Source: Oscillospiraceae bacterium Zagget12 (GTDB taxonomy: Bacteria > Bacillota > Clostridia > UBA1381). From it: DNA of 53,965 bases. This document shows positions 1 through 8,173 of this stretch, in pieces. A program made the position numbers and the translations under genes. The DNA lies in the NCBI GenBank assembly GCA_001941225.1, contig MSHM01000017.1, positions 1 through 53,965 on the forward strand. The letters run 5' to 3'. Numbering within the stretch: the first letter of the stretch is position 1; each line of letters begins with the position of its first letter. The notes beneath the pieces were generated by a model. It saw only the letters and a list, made by a program, of their open reading frames with translations, made no database searches and was not told the DNA's origin.

Positions 1-2
1 TT

Positions 3-626
3 GCGGCGCTTGTTCCCAAGGCTGAGATAGAGGGCGAAATGGGCGACGCGCACGTCGGTCTTTTGGCAAGATTGATGTCGCAGGCGCTTAGAAAGCTGAC
101 GGCGATTATTTCGCGCTCCGGCACGGTTGTCATTTTCATCAATCAGCTCAGAGAAAAGGTGGGCGTTATGTACGGCAATCCGGAAACCACGCCGGGCGGA
201 CGCGCTCTGAAATTCTTCGCGTCTGTAAGACTTGACGTAAGACGCTCCGACGTTATAAAGAACGGCACTGAAATTGTCGGCAACAAGACCAGGGTCAAGG
301 TTGTAAAGAACAAGGTTGCTCCGCCGTTCAAGACCGCCGAATTCGATATCATGTACGGCGAGGGAATTTCCAAGGAGGGCAATATCCTCGATTACGCGGT
401 TGAAAGCGAAATAATAAAGAAATCCGGCGCGTGGTTCAGCTATAACGGCGAGAAGATAGGTCAGGGACGCGACAACGTAAGAAAATATATGGTTGAGAAT
501 AAGGAATTCACCGCCGAAATAGAAAGACAGGTGCGCGAGCTGCTCTCAAAGGGACAAATGCACGAAACCATTGTATCGGAGGACGACGAAGATAACGATG
601 CGTCTGTAGAGGAAACAAAAGAATAA
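3..626 (+). CDS. recA: RecA recombinase, C-terminal part (5' end outside window)
   Basis: RecA is the ATP-dependent strand-exchange protein of homologous recombination; its filament on single-stranded DNA also triggers LexA cleavage. The reading frame is open from base 3 with no start codon, so the N-terminal part, including the Walker A motif, lies upstream. About 207 residues are visible. They begin at the [15 protein letters not shown] segment, run through the [22 protein letters not shown] region (loop L2 area) and the [16 protein letters not shown] strand, and end in the usual acidic tail ([15 protein letters not shown]). No defect is seen. The gene stands alone at its 3' end; the next gene has its own promoter. 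Identification is certain, but the gene is partial because of the window edge. Confidence 0.97.
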   Translation, partial: AALVPKAEIEGEMGDAHVGLLARLMSQALRKLTAIISRSGTVVIFINQLREKVGVMYGNPETTPGGRALKFFASVRLDVRRSDVIKNGTEIVGNKTRVKVVKNKVAPPFKTAEFDIMYGEGISKEGNILDYAVESEIIKKSGAWFSYNGEKIGQGRDNVRKYMVENKEFTAEIERQVRELLSKGQMHETIVSEDDEDNDASVEETKE

Positions 627-715
627 TCAAGTGTATAAATCAACAAAAAATTGTTTGAAAGAATATTGCTATAAGTTAATATTAACTAAAATTTATCTCA
701 AAATTAAAAAAAGCA

Positions 716-744
716 TTGACGCGGGACGAAATTTTTAGTATTCT
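716..744 (+). promoter_or_regulatory. Sigma-A promoter of the HPr gene
   Basis: TTGACG (716-721) and TATTCT (739-744) are separated by 17 bases, about 60 bases before the HPr start. A perfect 14-base palindrome, AGTTAATATTAACT, lies at 674-687, upstream of the -35, and could be an operator. The rest of the 627-807 gap is AT-rich with no clear recA terminator. Confidence 0.7.
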
Positions 745-807
745 TATTACAAGATTAATAATTCATTTGGTTTTAGAAAGATGTAATAAAGACAGGGGGC
801 ACAATTC

Positions 808-1071
808 ATGGTTTCAAGTGAAGTGGCAGTTCAAAATTCAGTAGGTTTGCACGCAAGACCTGCAACGTTTTTCATTCAAAGAGCTAACGAGTTTAAGTCG
901 AGCATTTGGGTTGAAAAAGACGAAAGACGAGTAAACGCAAAGAGTCTTTTGGGTGTTTTATCTTTGGGTATTGTTAAGGGAACCACAATATCTATAGTTG
1001 CCGACGGCAGCGACGAGGAAGAGGCGGTAAGCACTTTGGTTGAGCTTATTGAGTCCAATTTTTCCGAATAA
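808..1071 (+). CDS. ptsH: HPr family phosphocarrier protein
   Basis: HPr relays phosphate from PEP via Enzyme I to sugar-specific Enzyme II. In Bacillota its Ser46-phosphorylated form is also the CcpA corepressor in carbon catabolite repression. The 87-residue length is normal. The active site GLHARPA places the phosphorylatable His at residue 15, and NAKSLLGVLSLG places the regulatory Ser at residue 46, so both regulatory chemistries are retained. This argues for true HPr rather than Crh, which lacks His15. No Enzyme I or HPr kinase gene is nearby. An AGGGGG ribosome site at 794-799 precedes the ATG. It is transcribed from its own promoter between recA and uvrC and is followed by a hairpin terminator. 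Which sugars it serves cannot be told here. Confidence 0.9.
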   Translation: MVSSEVAVQNSVGLHARPATFFIQRANEFKSSIWVEKDERRVNAKSLLGVLSLGIVKGTTISIVADGSDEEEAVSTLVELIESNFSE

Positions 1072-1091
1072 ATTTTAATAATTTGTTGAAT

Positions 1092-1136
1092 AAATAACTC
1101 TGCATTTCATTTGTAATGTGTAATGTGGAGTTATTT
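1092..1136 (+). terminator. Intrinsic terminator after the HPr gene
   Basis: A 15-pair stem (1092-1106 with 1122-1136, two G-T pairs) runs into a short T run. An in-frame ATG at 1123 that would lengthen UvrC sits inside this hairpin, which argues against that start. Confidence 0.65.
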
Positions 1137-1161
1137 TTATCTAAAGAAAGGAGGCGGCAAT

Positions 1162-3024
1162 ATGTTTGATTTTGAGCTTGAGCTGAAAAATCTTCCCGAG
1201 GAGCCGGGCGTGTATATAATGCACGACAGCGACGACAATATAATATACGTCGGGAAAGCGAAAATACTTAAAAACCGCGTGAGGCAGTATTTCCAAAAGA
1301 ATGCGAACCACACGCCAAAGGTGCTTGCGATGGTGTCGAACGTGGCTTATTTTGAATATATTGTCACCGACTCCGAAACCGAGGCTTTGGCGCTTGAGTG
1401 CAATCTCATAAAAAAGCACAGACCGAAATATAATATACTTTTAAAGGACGATAAGCACTATCCGTATATCAAGGTGACGATAAACGAGCCTTATCCGAGG
1501 GTTTTAAAGGTCAGAAAGCTGCAAAAGGACGGCGCGAAGTATTACGGTCCATATGTTTCGGGAATTACGCTTAAAAACACGCTGGAGCTTGTGCAAAAGC
1601 TGTTTAAGCCGCCTCTTTGCCGCAGAAAATTTCCGGAGGACATCAGAAAAGGCAGACCTTGCCTCAATTATCATATAAACAACTGTTTCGCGCCTTGTAC
1701 CGGACGCGTTACGAAAGAGGAATACAGGCAGGTTTTTTTTGATATATGCAGGTTTCTTGACGGCAACCACAAGGAGCTTATAGCCGACCTCACAGAGCAA
1801 ATGACGGCGGCGTCAAAGGATATGCTCTACGAAAAGGCGGCGGATTTAAGGGATAAAATACGCGCCATACGTGAAATAGAGGAGCATCAAAAGATTATCA
1901 ATACCGAAAAGCAGGACGATAAGGACGTTATCGCGCTTGCGAGAGAAGAGGGCATAGCGTTCTGCGAGGTATTTTTCATAAGAAACGGCAAGGTTATAGG
2001 ACGCGAAAGCTATAAGATAGACAACACCCAATACTGCGCAAACGAGGAAATTCTCACGGACTTTGTAAAGCAGTTTTACCGCGGCAGCGAGTATATTCCG
2101 GGAGAAATTCTGACCGAATACGAAATAGACGACCGCGAGGCAATTACCGAATGGCTGCGCGGCAGGAAAAAGAAAAAGGTAATAATATCCAATCCCAAAC
2201 GCGGCGAAAAGCTTAAGCTTGTGGAGATGGTAAAGAAAAACGCAGATATAGCGCTCGGCAATTACAAAATCAAGGTGATGAAGGAGCGCGAAAAGAACAC
2301 TCTGCTTGACGCTATGCAGCAGCTTATGGGACTTGAAAAAAGACCGAACAGGATAGAGGCTTACGATATTTCCAATATTCAAGGCGAGGATAATGTCGGC
2401 GCGATGGCGGTGTTTGAAAACGGTAAAAAAGCAAAGCGCAAATACAGACGGTTTAAGATAAAATCCTTTGAGGGCGCTGACGATTACGCGTCAATGCGCG
2501 AGGTGATATACCGCCGTTTTCGTCACGCGCTTGAGGAGGAGGACGAGATAAGGCAGGGCAAGCTGCTCCGCCGCGACGCGAAGTTTCTTCCTCTTCCGGA
2601 CCTTATACTGCTTGACGGCGGCAAGGGACATCTTAATGTCATAAGCGAGCTTTTGGAAATGATTGAAACGGATATACCCGTGTTCGGAATGGTCAAGGAC
2701 GACAGGCACAGAACAAGAGGACTTATATCAAAGAACGGAGAAATAGAAATCAGTCCGACAAGTCCCGTTTTCAAGCTTGTGACGCTTATTCAGGACGAGG
2801 TTCATAACGCGGCGATAACATATCACAGACAATTACACGGAAAAATCGAATCCGAATTGGATAAAATAAGCGGAATAGGAGAAAAAAGACGCAAAGCCCT
2901 ATTGACTACTTTCAAAACTATTGATAAAATAAAAGAGGCGGGTGTTGACGAGCTTGCGAATGTCAAAGGAATGGATATAAAATCCGCCCAAAGCGTGTAT
3001 GATTATTTTCGGAGGGACGAATAG
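1162..3024 (+). CDS. uvrC: Excinuclease ABC subunit C
   Basis: UvrC makes the two incisions flanking a bulky lesion after UvrA/UvrB loading, in nucleotide excision repair. The 620-residue protein has an N-terminal GIY-YIG nuclease domain (PGVYIMHD...IIYVGKAKILKNRV, residues about 14-90), a UVR UvrB-binding motif near residues 195-235, the RNase H-like C-terminal nuclease (RIEAYDISNIQG and LILLDGGKGHLN) and tandem helix-hairpin-helix motifs at the end (LDKISGIGEKRRKALL). I chose ATG 1162 because an AAAGGAGG site lies just before it; an upstream in-frame ATG at 1123 lies in the preceding terminator. The stop overlaps the next start by one base. This is the first gene of a long operon whose neighbours are unrelated in function. 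Confidence 0.96.
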   Translation: MFDFELELKNLPEEPGVYIMHDSDDNIIYVGKAKILKNRVRQYFQKNANHTPKVLAMVSNVAYFEYIVTDSETEALALECNLIKKHRPKYNILLKDDKHYPYIKVTINEPYPRVLKVRKLQKDGAKYYGPYVSGITLKNTLELVQKLFKPPLCRRKFPEDIRKGRPCLNYHINNCFAPCTGRVTKEEYRQVFFDICRFLDGNHKELIADLTEQMTAASKDMLYEKAADLRDKIRAIREIEEHQKIINTEKQDDKDVIALAREEGIAFCEVFFIRNGKVIGRESYKIDNTQYCANEEILTDFVKQFYRGSEYIPGEILTEYEIDDREAITEWLRGRKKKKVIISNPKRGEKLKLVEMVKKNADIALGNYKIKVMKEREKNTLLDAMQQLMGLEKRPNRIEAYDISNIQGEDNVGAMAVFENGKKAKRKYRRFKIKSFEGADDYASMREVIYRRFRHALEEEDEIRQGKLLRRDAKFLPLPDLILLDGGKGHLNVISELLEMIETDIPVFGMVKDDRHRTRGLISKNGEIEISPTSPVFKLVTLIQDEVHNAAITYHRQLHGKIESELDKISGIGEKRRKALLTTFKTIDKIKEAGVDELANVKGMDIKSAQSVYDYFRRDE

Positions 3025-3824
3025 TGTTTAAGCTGAACAGAAAAAACGGAGTTTCATATTACACAATCACGTCCTTTGAGGAAACCGGACTTGTAAGGCA
3101 CGGCTTTTCCACGAGAGAGGGCGGCGTCAGCAAGGGCTGCTATTCGAGTATGAATTTGCGCTTTCATTGTGACGACAGCCGCGAAAATGTTTTGGAGAAT
3201 TACAGAATAATAGCCGATACGCTCGGTATGGACAGAGATCGAATGGTGCTTTCAAAGCAGGTTCACGAGGACGTTATACACACTGTAACCGAGGCGGACG
3301 CGGGCAACGGCATTGTAAGAGAAAACAAATTTGAGAGCGTTGACGCGCTTATAACGGATAAAAAGGGTATTCCCCTGATTACGCTGTTCGCCGACTGCGT
3401 GCCGCTGTTTTTCCTCGATAAAAAACAGGGCATTGCCGCGCTGGCACATTCCGGCTGGAAGGGCACGGTAAAGCGAATAGGACAGAAAACCGTCGAAAAA
3501 ATGAAAAAGGATTACGGCAGCAAAGCGGAGGATATTCTGACGGCTATAGGACCGTCAATACAGGAGTGTCATTTTGAGGTGGGCGATGAGGTCGCCGAAA
3601 TATTTATCCGCGAATTCGGCGCCGATACAGCCGTAAAATACGGCGAAAAATATCATGTGAATATGCAAAGGGCGATAGAAAAGCAATTTATCGAAAGCGG
3701 AATTTTGCGCGAAAATATAGACAACTGCGGCATATGCACATACTGCGAAAGCGATTTGCTGTTTTCGCACAGAAAAACCAACGGAAAAAGAGGCAATCTC
3801 GGTGCGTTCATCGAGCTTATATAG
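3024..3824 (+). CDS. pgeF: Multicopper-type purine nucleoside phosphorylase / laccase-domain protein (PgeF/YlmD/YfiH family)
   Basis: Family members have zinc-dependent adenosine/inosine phosphorylase activity, and the E. coli member edits misincorporated L-Ser in peptidoglycan precursors; which applies here is unknown. The 266-residue protein carries the family metal ligands: His in SKQVHEDV (residue 81), Cys in FADCVPL (125) and His in LAHSGWKG (142). The usual C-terminal CGICTYCESDLLFSHR region follows. Translation starts at a GTG overlapping the uvrC stop by one base (TAGTG), so it is coupled to uvrC. No truncation is seen. Family assignment is strong; the physiological substrate is not shown by the sequence. 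Confidence 0.88.
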   Translation: MFKLNRKNGVSYYTITSFEETGLVRHGFSTREGGVSKGCYSSMNLRFHCDDSRENVLENYRIIADTLGMDRDRMVLSKQVHEDVIHTVTEADAGNGIVRENKFESVDALITDKKGIPLITLFADCVPLFFLDKKQGIAALAHSGWKGTVKRIGQKTVEKMKKDYGSKAEDILTAIGPSIQECHFEVGDEVAEIFIREFGADTAVKYGEKYHVNMQRAIEKQFIESGILRENIDNCGICTYCESDLLFSHRKTNGKRGNLGAFIELI

Positions 3825-3839
3825 ATTTGGAGATAAATA

Positions 3840-5444
3840 ATGAACAGGATAAAAAGGATAATTTCAGCCGCCGCGGCAATCTGCCTTATAATATCGCTGG
3901 CAGGCTGCGACGCTGTTGACATAATAAAGGAAAAGCTGTCTTTGGAGGAAACACAGGGCGGCGGAACCATAGTTGAAAATAACAATACCGTGGAAATATC
4001 AAACAGCATAAGCGTGGGAATACTTGATTTTGACACGTTTAATCCGCTCCTAACCGAGTCGGAAACGGTCAAGGAATGTATGCAGTTTGTATACGAGCCG
4101 CTTTTTGATATAAACGAGATAATGCAGCCGTATCCGATACTTGCCGAAAGCTATACGATTTCCGCGGACGGCAGAACCATAGATATAAATTTAAAAAATA
4201 ATATATTATGGCAGGACGGCTCGAGCTTTACCGCGTATGACGTGGCATACACGTTCAAGCAGATACTCGCGGGCAAAACGACCTATACCGGCGTCTTGTC
4301 GGACGTAGAGGATTACACAGCAACCGGCGATTATTCCGTAAGGATTGACCTTAAGCGCGCCGTACCGAGCTTTGTTTCTCTGCTTACGTTCCCTATAGTC
4401 CGGTATCAAACGGATATGGATTTGGACGCGAATTATATTCCCGTGGGAACGGGTGCGTTCAAGTACGAAACGCAGCTCAGCACCGGAAAATTATCCTTTG
4501 CGGCGTTTGAAAATTACCATAACGGCAGAGCGGATATAGATAATCTGTATGTGTATACCGCGCCGGATTTGCAGAAATACGAGTCGATGTTTGAGGCGAG
4601 TGAAATTGACCTGATAACGGATAACACGGTTGACCTTTTGGAATATACACCGAGGGGCAGCGCCAAGAATAACGAATATCTCACCAATAAAATGACATTC
4701 GTGGGATATAATTTGCAAAATAAAATCCTGTCTGGAGCCAATACCAGAAAGGGACTCGCAGAGCTTATAGACAAGGACAGCATAGTTAATTCAACCATTT
4801 ATTCAAGAGGAGAGGCGAGCGATTTGCCGATAAATCCTTCGTCCTTGTATTATTACGACACAAACACAAAATTCAAAGCCGACGAGCTTTTGGCATTGCA
4901 ATTTCTCGGCAATGACGGTTGGGGAGTAAATATCGACGGAAAATATGTAAGGACGGTAAACGGCGAAAGGCAGACGCTGAGCCTTGAAATATTAACCAAT
5001 GCCGACAGCGCGGAAAAGGTGAGCATAGCTGAAAAAATAGCGGACGGCTTTAATTATTTCGGAATCCCTACGGAGGTGAATGCGCTCCCGTATGAGGAAT
5101 ATATGGCAAAGGTGGACGCCAAGGACTACGACTTAATGATAGGCGAGGTGGAAATAGGCGCGAATCTTGATTTGTCGCCGCTTGTATCTTCCTCCGGAAA
5201 TTATTTTTCGTACAGCAACGCGGATTTGGACGCGCTTACGGCGCAGATGGGAATGACCCGTGACGAGGAGGAACTTAAGGCACTCTTTGTGCGGTACGGC
5301 GATATTATACTGAACGATATGCCGTTTAGCGTATTGTTTTACCGAAAGGGCAATGTATCGTCCGGCTCGAAGATAAAGACGGAGATAATTCCGACTGTCG
5401 GACAGGTGTACAGAAATGTTGAAACGTGGAGCGTGACGCAATGA
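3840..5444 (+). CDS. ABC transporter substrate-binding lipoprotein, peptide-binding family 5 (SBP_bac_5)
   Basis: Family 5 proteins capture oligopeptides, dipeptides or nickel chelates on the outer face of the membrane. The 534-residue protein starts with a lipoprotein signal: basic MNRIKRI, a hydrophobic stretch, then lipobox LAGC with Cys23 as the predicted lipidation site. Family features follow: the domain I opening (DTFNPLLTESE...VYEPLF), YTISADGRTIDINLK and WQDGSSFTAYDVAYTFKQI. No ABC permease or ATPase gene lies in the window, so it is an orphan binding protein that either serves a transporter encoded elsewhere or acts as a sensor. Its stop overlaps the next start as ATGA. The ligand cannot be predicted. 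Confidence 0.85.
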   Translation: MNRIKRIISAAAAICLIISLAGCDAVDIIKEKLSLEETQGGGTIVENNNTVEISNSISVGILDFDTFNPLLTESETVKECMQFVYEPLFDINEIMQPYPILAESYTISADGRTIDINLKNNILWQDGSSFTAYDVAYTFKQILAGKTTYTGVLSDVEDYTATGDYSVRIDLKRAVPSFVSLLTFPIVRYQTDMDLDANYIPVGTGAFKYETQLSTGKLSFAAFENYHNGRADIDNLYVYTAPDLQKYESMFEASEIDLITDNTVDLLEYTPRGSAKNNEYLTNKMTFVGYNLQNKILSGANTRKGLAELIDKDSIVNSTIYSRGEASDLPINPSSLYYYDTNTKFKADELLALQFLGNDGWGVNIDGKYVRTVNGERQTLSLEILTNADSAEKVSIAEKIADGFNYFGIPTEVNALPYEEYMAKVDAKDYDLMIGEVEIGANLDLSPLVSSSGNYFSYSNADLDALTAQMGMTRDEEELKALFVRYGDIILNDMPFSVLFYRKGNVSSGSKIKTEIIPTVGQVYRNVETWSVTQ

Positions 5445-6676
5445 CGGTTATAGTGATAGGTGCGGGCGCGGCGGGGCTTATAGCCGCCGGCAAAGCCGCC
5501 GAAACAGCCGATAAGGTTATATTGATTGAAAAGAACGATATTGTGGGTAAAAAGCTGCTTATAACCGGAAAGGGCAGATGCAATATCACAAATTCCGCCG
5601 ATGTTGAGGATATGATAAATCAATACCCGAGAAATTCAAAATTTCTTTATTCGGCATTGTATACCTTTACAAATTATGATATAATTAATCTGATAGAGCA
5701 AAACGGCGTAAAGACAAAGGTTGAAAGAGGCGGCAGAGTATTTCCGGTAAGCGACAAGGCGCGCGACGTGGTAAACGCCCTGAAAAAGTACGCATTAAAG
5801 ACAAACGTGACGCTGCGCCGCGACACGGTAAGGTCACTTACAATAAAGGACGGCGCGGTAAAGGGAGTGAAAACAGCGCACGGTGATTTGACGGGCGACA
5901 GAGTGATAGTCTGCACGGGCGGCAAATCATACCCTAAAACGGGTTCAACGGGTGACGGGTATAAATTCGCGTCGCAGGCGGGACACACGGTTATAGACGC
6001 CAAAGCGTCGCTCATACCTGTAATCACCGAGGAAAAGTGGGTAAAGGACATAATGGGACTATCCCTGAGGAATATCATAATAACCGCCTTTAACGCCAAG
6101 AATAAAAAGGTGTTTTCCGATTTCGGAGAAATGCTGTTCACGCATTTCGGAATTTCCGGACCCGTAGTTTTGTCAATGTCGGCATATCTGAAAAATATCG
6201 GAAGTGAAAAATATAAAATCGAGATTGACTTAAAACCGGCGCTTACGGACGAACAGCTTACGGCGAGAATTATTCGCGATTTTGAAAAATACAACAAAAA
6301 ACACCTTATAAACAGCCTCGGCGATTTACTTCCGAGCGCGCTTATACCTATTATCGTGAGCTTATCCGGCATAGACGCGCATAAGGCGGTAAATGAGATA
6401 ACGAGGGAGGAACGCGCCGCTCTTGTAAAGCTGCTTAAGCATTTTCCGCTTACGGCGGTCGGCGTAAGACCCGTAGAGGAGGCTATTGTGACGGCGGGCG
6501 GAGTAAAGGTAAGCGAGATAAATCCGTCAACTATGGAATCAAAGCTCGTAAAGGGCTTGTATTTTGCCGGAGAGGTAATAGATTTTGACGGCTATACCGG
6601 CGGATATAATTTGCAGGCGGCGTTTTCAACCGGTTACCTTGCCGGTATGAATGCCGCGGAGAGTATGGAGGGATAG
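5441..6676 (+). CDS. BaiN/RdsA-type FAD-dependent oxidoreductase (HI0933 family flavoprotein)
   Basis: This is a soluble FAD-binding oxidoreductase of the HI0933/YhiN family, which includes the bile-acid enzyme BaiN; most members have no known substrate. The 411-residue protein begins with a dinucleotide-binding motif (VIVIGAGAAGLIAAGKAA). Next comes the family signature KKLLITGKGRCNITN near residue 40, then TGGKSYPKTGSTGDGY near 165, MLFTHFGISGP near 230, and the C-terminal FAD motif GEVIDFDGYTGGYNLQAAF. ATG 5441 overlaps the upstream stop by four bases (ATGA) and puts the Rossmann strand at the very N-terminus; an in-frame GTG at 5426 is less likely. Bile acid activity should not be assumed from family membership. 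Confidence 0.87.
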   Translation: MTVIVIGAGAAGLIAAGKAAETADKVILIEKNDIVGKKLLITGKGRCNITNSADVEDMINQYPRNSKFLYSALYTFTNYDIINLIEQNGVKTKVERGGRVFPVSDKARDVVNALKKYALKTNVTLRRDTVRSLTIKDGAVKGVKTAHGDLTGDRVIVCTGGKSYPKTGSTGDGYKFASQAGHTVIDAKASLIPVITEEKWVKDIMGLSLRNIIITAFNAKNKKVFSDFGEMLFTHFGISGPVVLSMSAYLKNIGSEKYKIEIDLKPALTDEQLTARIIRDFEKYNKKHLINSLGDLLPSALIPIIVSLSGIDAHKAVNEITREERAALVKLLKHFPLTAVGVRPVEEAIVTAGGVKVSEINPSTMESKLVKGLYFAGEVIDFDGYTGGYNLQAAFSTGYLAGMNAAESMEG

Positions 6677-6679
6677 ACG

Positions 6680-7090
6680 GTGACAGTGGGCAGCAGAGAG
6701 GTCTGCAAGGCGGCGATACAGATTGCGCTTACGGATACTCGAGATGAAGAAAATATTTTAAAAGCCAAAAATGCCGAGCAGGGAATACGCTCTGTGGCGA
6801 TAGACTTCGGCAGCGATTTCGGCAGCGCGGTGCCGAAGATACTTGAGAGAGCCGTTGTGGCGGCAAAGCGCGAAAACGTAATCGGCTCCACTCACGCGGA
6901 GGAGGGCGCGGTCGCGGGCGCGGCTCACGAGGCATTGCAGCAGATTATAGATAAATGCGTCGGACTTAATCTCGGCGGCAAGATAGGCATCGCAAGATAC
7001 GGCTCGCATATAGGTGTATGCGTATTTTTCGCGATAGGTCTTTTGAATTTGAACGATGTGGCTATAGGAATGGGTCACAGAGCGGTTTAA
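6680..7090 (+). CDS. hutP: HutP-family RNA-binding regulator, no hut genes nearby
   Basis: In Bacillus subtilis HutP is a histidine- and Mg-dependent RNA-binding antiterminator of the histidine-utilisation operon. This 136-residue protein matches the clostridial HutP-like branch (VCKAAIQIALTD, ILERAVVAAKREN, STHAEEGAVAGA, GGKIGIARYGSH and the C-terminal GMGHRAV). His72 and His133 appear to match metal/ligand histidines of the family. The second His of the Bacillus HxxxH ligand pair is not evident (Gly76 sits there), which hints at altered ligand or metal use. The start is a GTG 3 bases after the previous stop. No histidine-degradation gene occurs in this operon, so its target is unknown. Family confidence is good; function is open. 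Confidence 0.8.
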   Translation: MTVGSREVCKAAIQIALTDTRDEENILKAKNAEQGIRSVAIDFGSDFGSAVPKILERAVVAAKRENVIGSTHAEEGAVAGAAHEALQQIIDKCVGLNLGGKIGIARYGSHIGVCVFFAIGLLNLNDVAIGMGHRAV

Positions 7091-7128
7091 ATATTAAATA
7101 AGCATATGATGAAAGGAAGTACATATTT

Positions 7129-7491
7129 ATGGCAGTAAGAGCGATAAGAGGCGCGACAACCGCGTCGGAAAACACAAGAGAGGCGATAATCGGCGCGACG
7201 CTGGAGCTTATCGAGGAAATTGAGGAGAAAAACGATTTGAAACGCGCCGACTCAATATCGATAATTTTCACGGTAACGAATGATTTGACGGCGGTTTTCC
7301 CCGCGGCTGCGGCAAGAGAAATGGGACTTACATTTGTTCCTCTTTTGGATATGGCGGCGCCGGCTATAGACAACAGCCTTGAAAAATGTATTCGCATTAT
7401 GATATATATAAACACGGATAAAACCAAGGAGGACATAACTCACGTTTATCTTCGCGGCGCGAAGGTGCTGCGTCCCGATTTGGCTGAATAA
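7129..7491 (+). CDS. aroH: AroH-type chorismate mutase with altered active site
   Basis: Monofunctional AroH enzymes are homotrimers converting chorismate to prephenate for Phe/Tyr synthesis. The 120-residue protein aligns along its length with the B. subtilis enzyme as I remember it: RAIRGATT (Arg7), HAVFPA-like TAVFPAAAAREMG (Arg63), LEKCIRIMI (Arg89, equivalent to catalytic Arg90), THVYL (Tyr108 equivalent) and KVLRPDL. The essential Glu78 aligns with Ala77, and Cys75 with Asp74, in the segment VPLLDMAAPAIDNS. Activity is therefore doubtful unless another residue substitutes. GAAAGGAAGT precedes ATG 7129. It lies between the hutP-like gene and cmk in the operon. Confidence 0.85.
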   Translation: MAVRAIRGATTASENTREAIIGATLELIEEIEEKNDLKRADSISIIFTVTNDLTAVFPAAAAREMGLTFVPLLDMAAPAIDNSLEKCIRIMIYINTDKTKEDITHVYLRGAKVLRPDLAE

Positions 7492-7501
7492 GGAGAAAGC
7501 T

Positions 7502-8173
7502 ATGAATTACATATCAGTGGCAATAGACGGACCCGCGGGTGCCGGAAAAAGCTCCGTTTCAAAAGCCGCGGCGGAAAGCCTGGGCTTTACGTATATAGAC
7601 ACCGGCGCTATGTACAGAGCGGTCGCGCTTTTCGCGATAGAAAACGGCATTGACGTAAAGAATGACCGTGAGACGCTCATAAATCGCCTTGACGAGGTCG
7701 AAATAGACATAAGGTATACCAGTGAGGGTCAACGCGTTTATTTAAACGGAAGGGACGTTTCCGGACGCATACGCAATGAGGACGTTTCGGTGGGCGCGTC
7801 GGATGTCGCCGTTATACAAGAGGTCAGGGACAAGCTTGTCCTATTGCAGCGCAAAATGGCGCAGAGCGCCAATGTCATAATGGACGGACGCGATATATGC
7901 AGCTATGTTCTTCCGAATGCGCAGGTTAAAATTTTCCTTACCGCGTCTGCGGAATCGAGAGCAATGAGAAGATATGAACAGCTTAAGGAAAAGGGCGCGG
8001 AATGTGATTTGCAAAAAATCAAGGAGGATATGGAATACAGGGACAAAAATGATTCGGGCAGGGCGGTAGCGCCGCTCAAAAAGGCTGATGACGCCGTTCT
8101 TGTAGACACCACCGAGCTTAATTTTGAGCAGTCCGTAGAGAAAATAAAGGAGCTTATAAAAGATGTTTTATAG
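7502..8173 (+). CDS. cmk: Cytidylate kinase
   Basis: Cmk phosphorylates CMP and dCMP to the diphosphates, recycling nucleotides from RNA turnover and lipid synthesis. The 223-residue length is typical. Visible features are the P-loop DGPAGAGKSSVSKAAA (residues about 9-24), the TYIDTGAMYRAVAL NMP-binding segment, the DGRDICSYVLPNA motif and a C-terminal MEYRDKNDSGRAVAPL segment. AGGAGA lies just before ATG 7502. The 3' end overlaps plsC by 11 bases. The order cmk - plsC - ispH/rpsA is a recurrent clostridial arrangement, supporting the identification of all three. No abnormality is seen. Confidence 0.96.
   Translation: MNYISVAIDGPAGAGKSSVSKAAAESLGFTYIDTGAMYRAVALFAIENGIDVKNDRETLINRLDEVEIDIRYTSEGQRVYLNGRDVSGRIRNEDVSVGASDVAVIQEVRDKLVLLQRKMAQSANVIMDGRDICSYVLPNAQVKIFLTASAESRAMRRYEQLKEKGAECDLQKIKEDMEYRDKNDSGRAVAPLKKADDAVLVDTTELNFEQSVEKIKELIKDVL

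Noticed and set aside
1123-1161. Longer UvrC start
   Set aside because: The ATG is within the HPr terminator hairpin; AAAGGAGG precedes ATG 1162.
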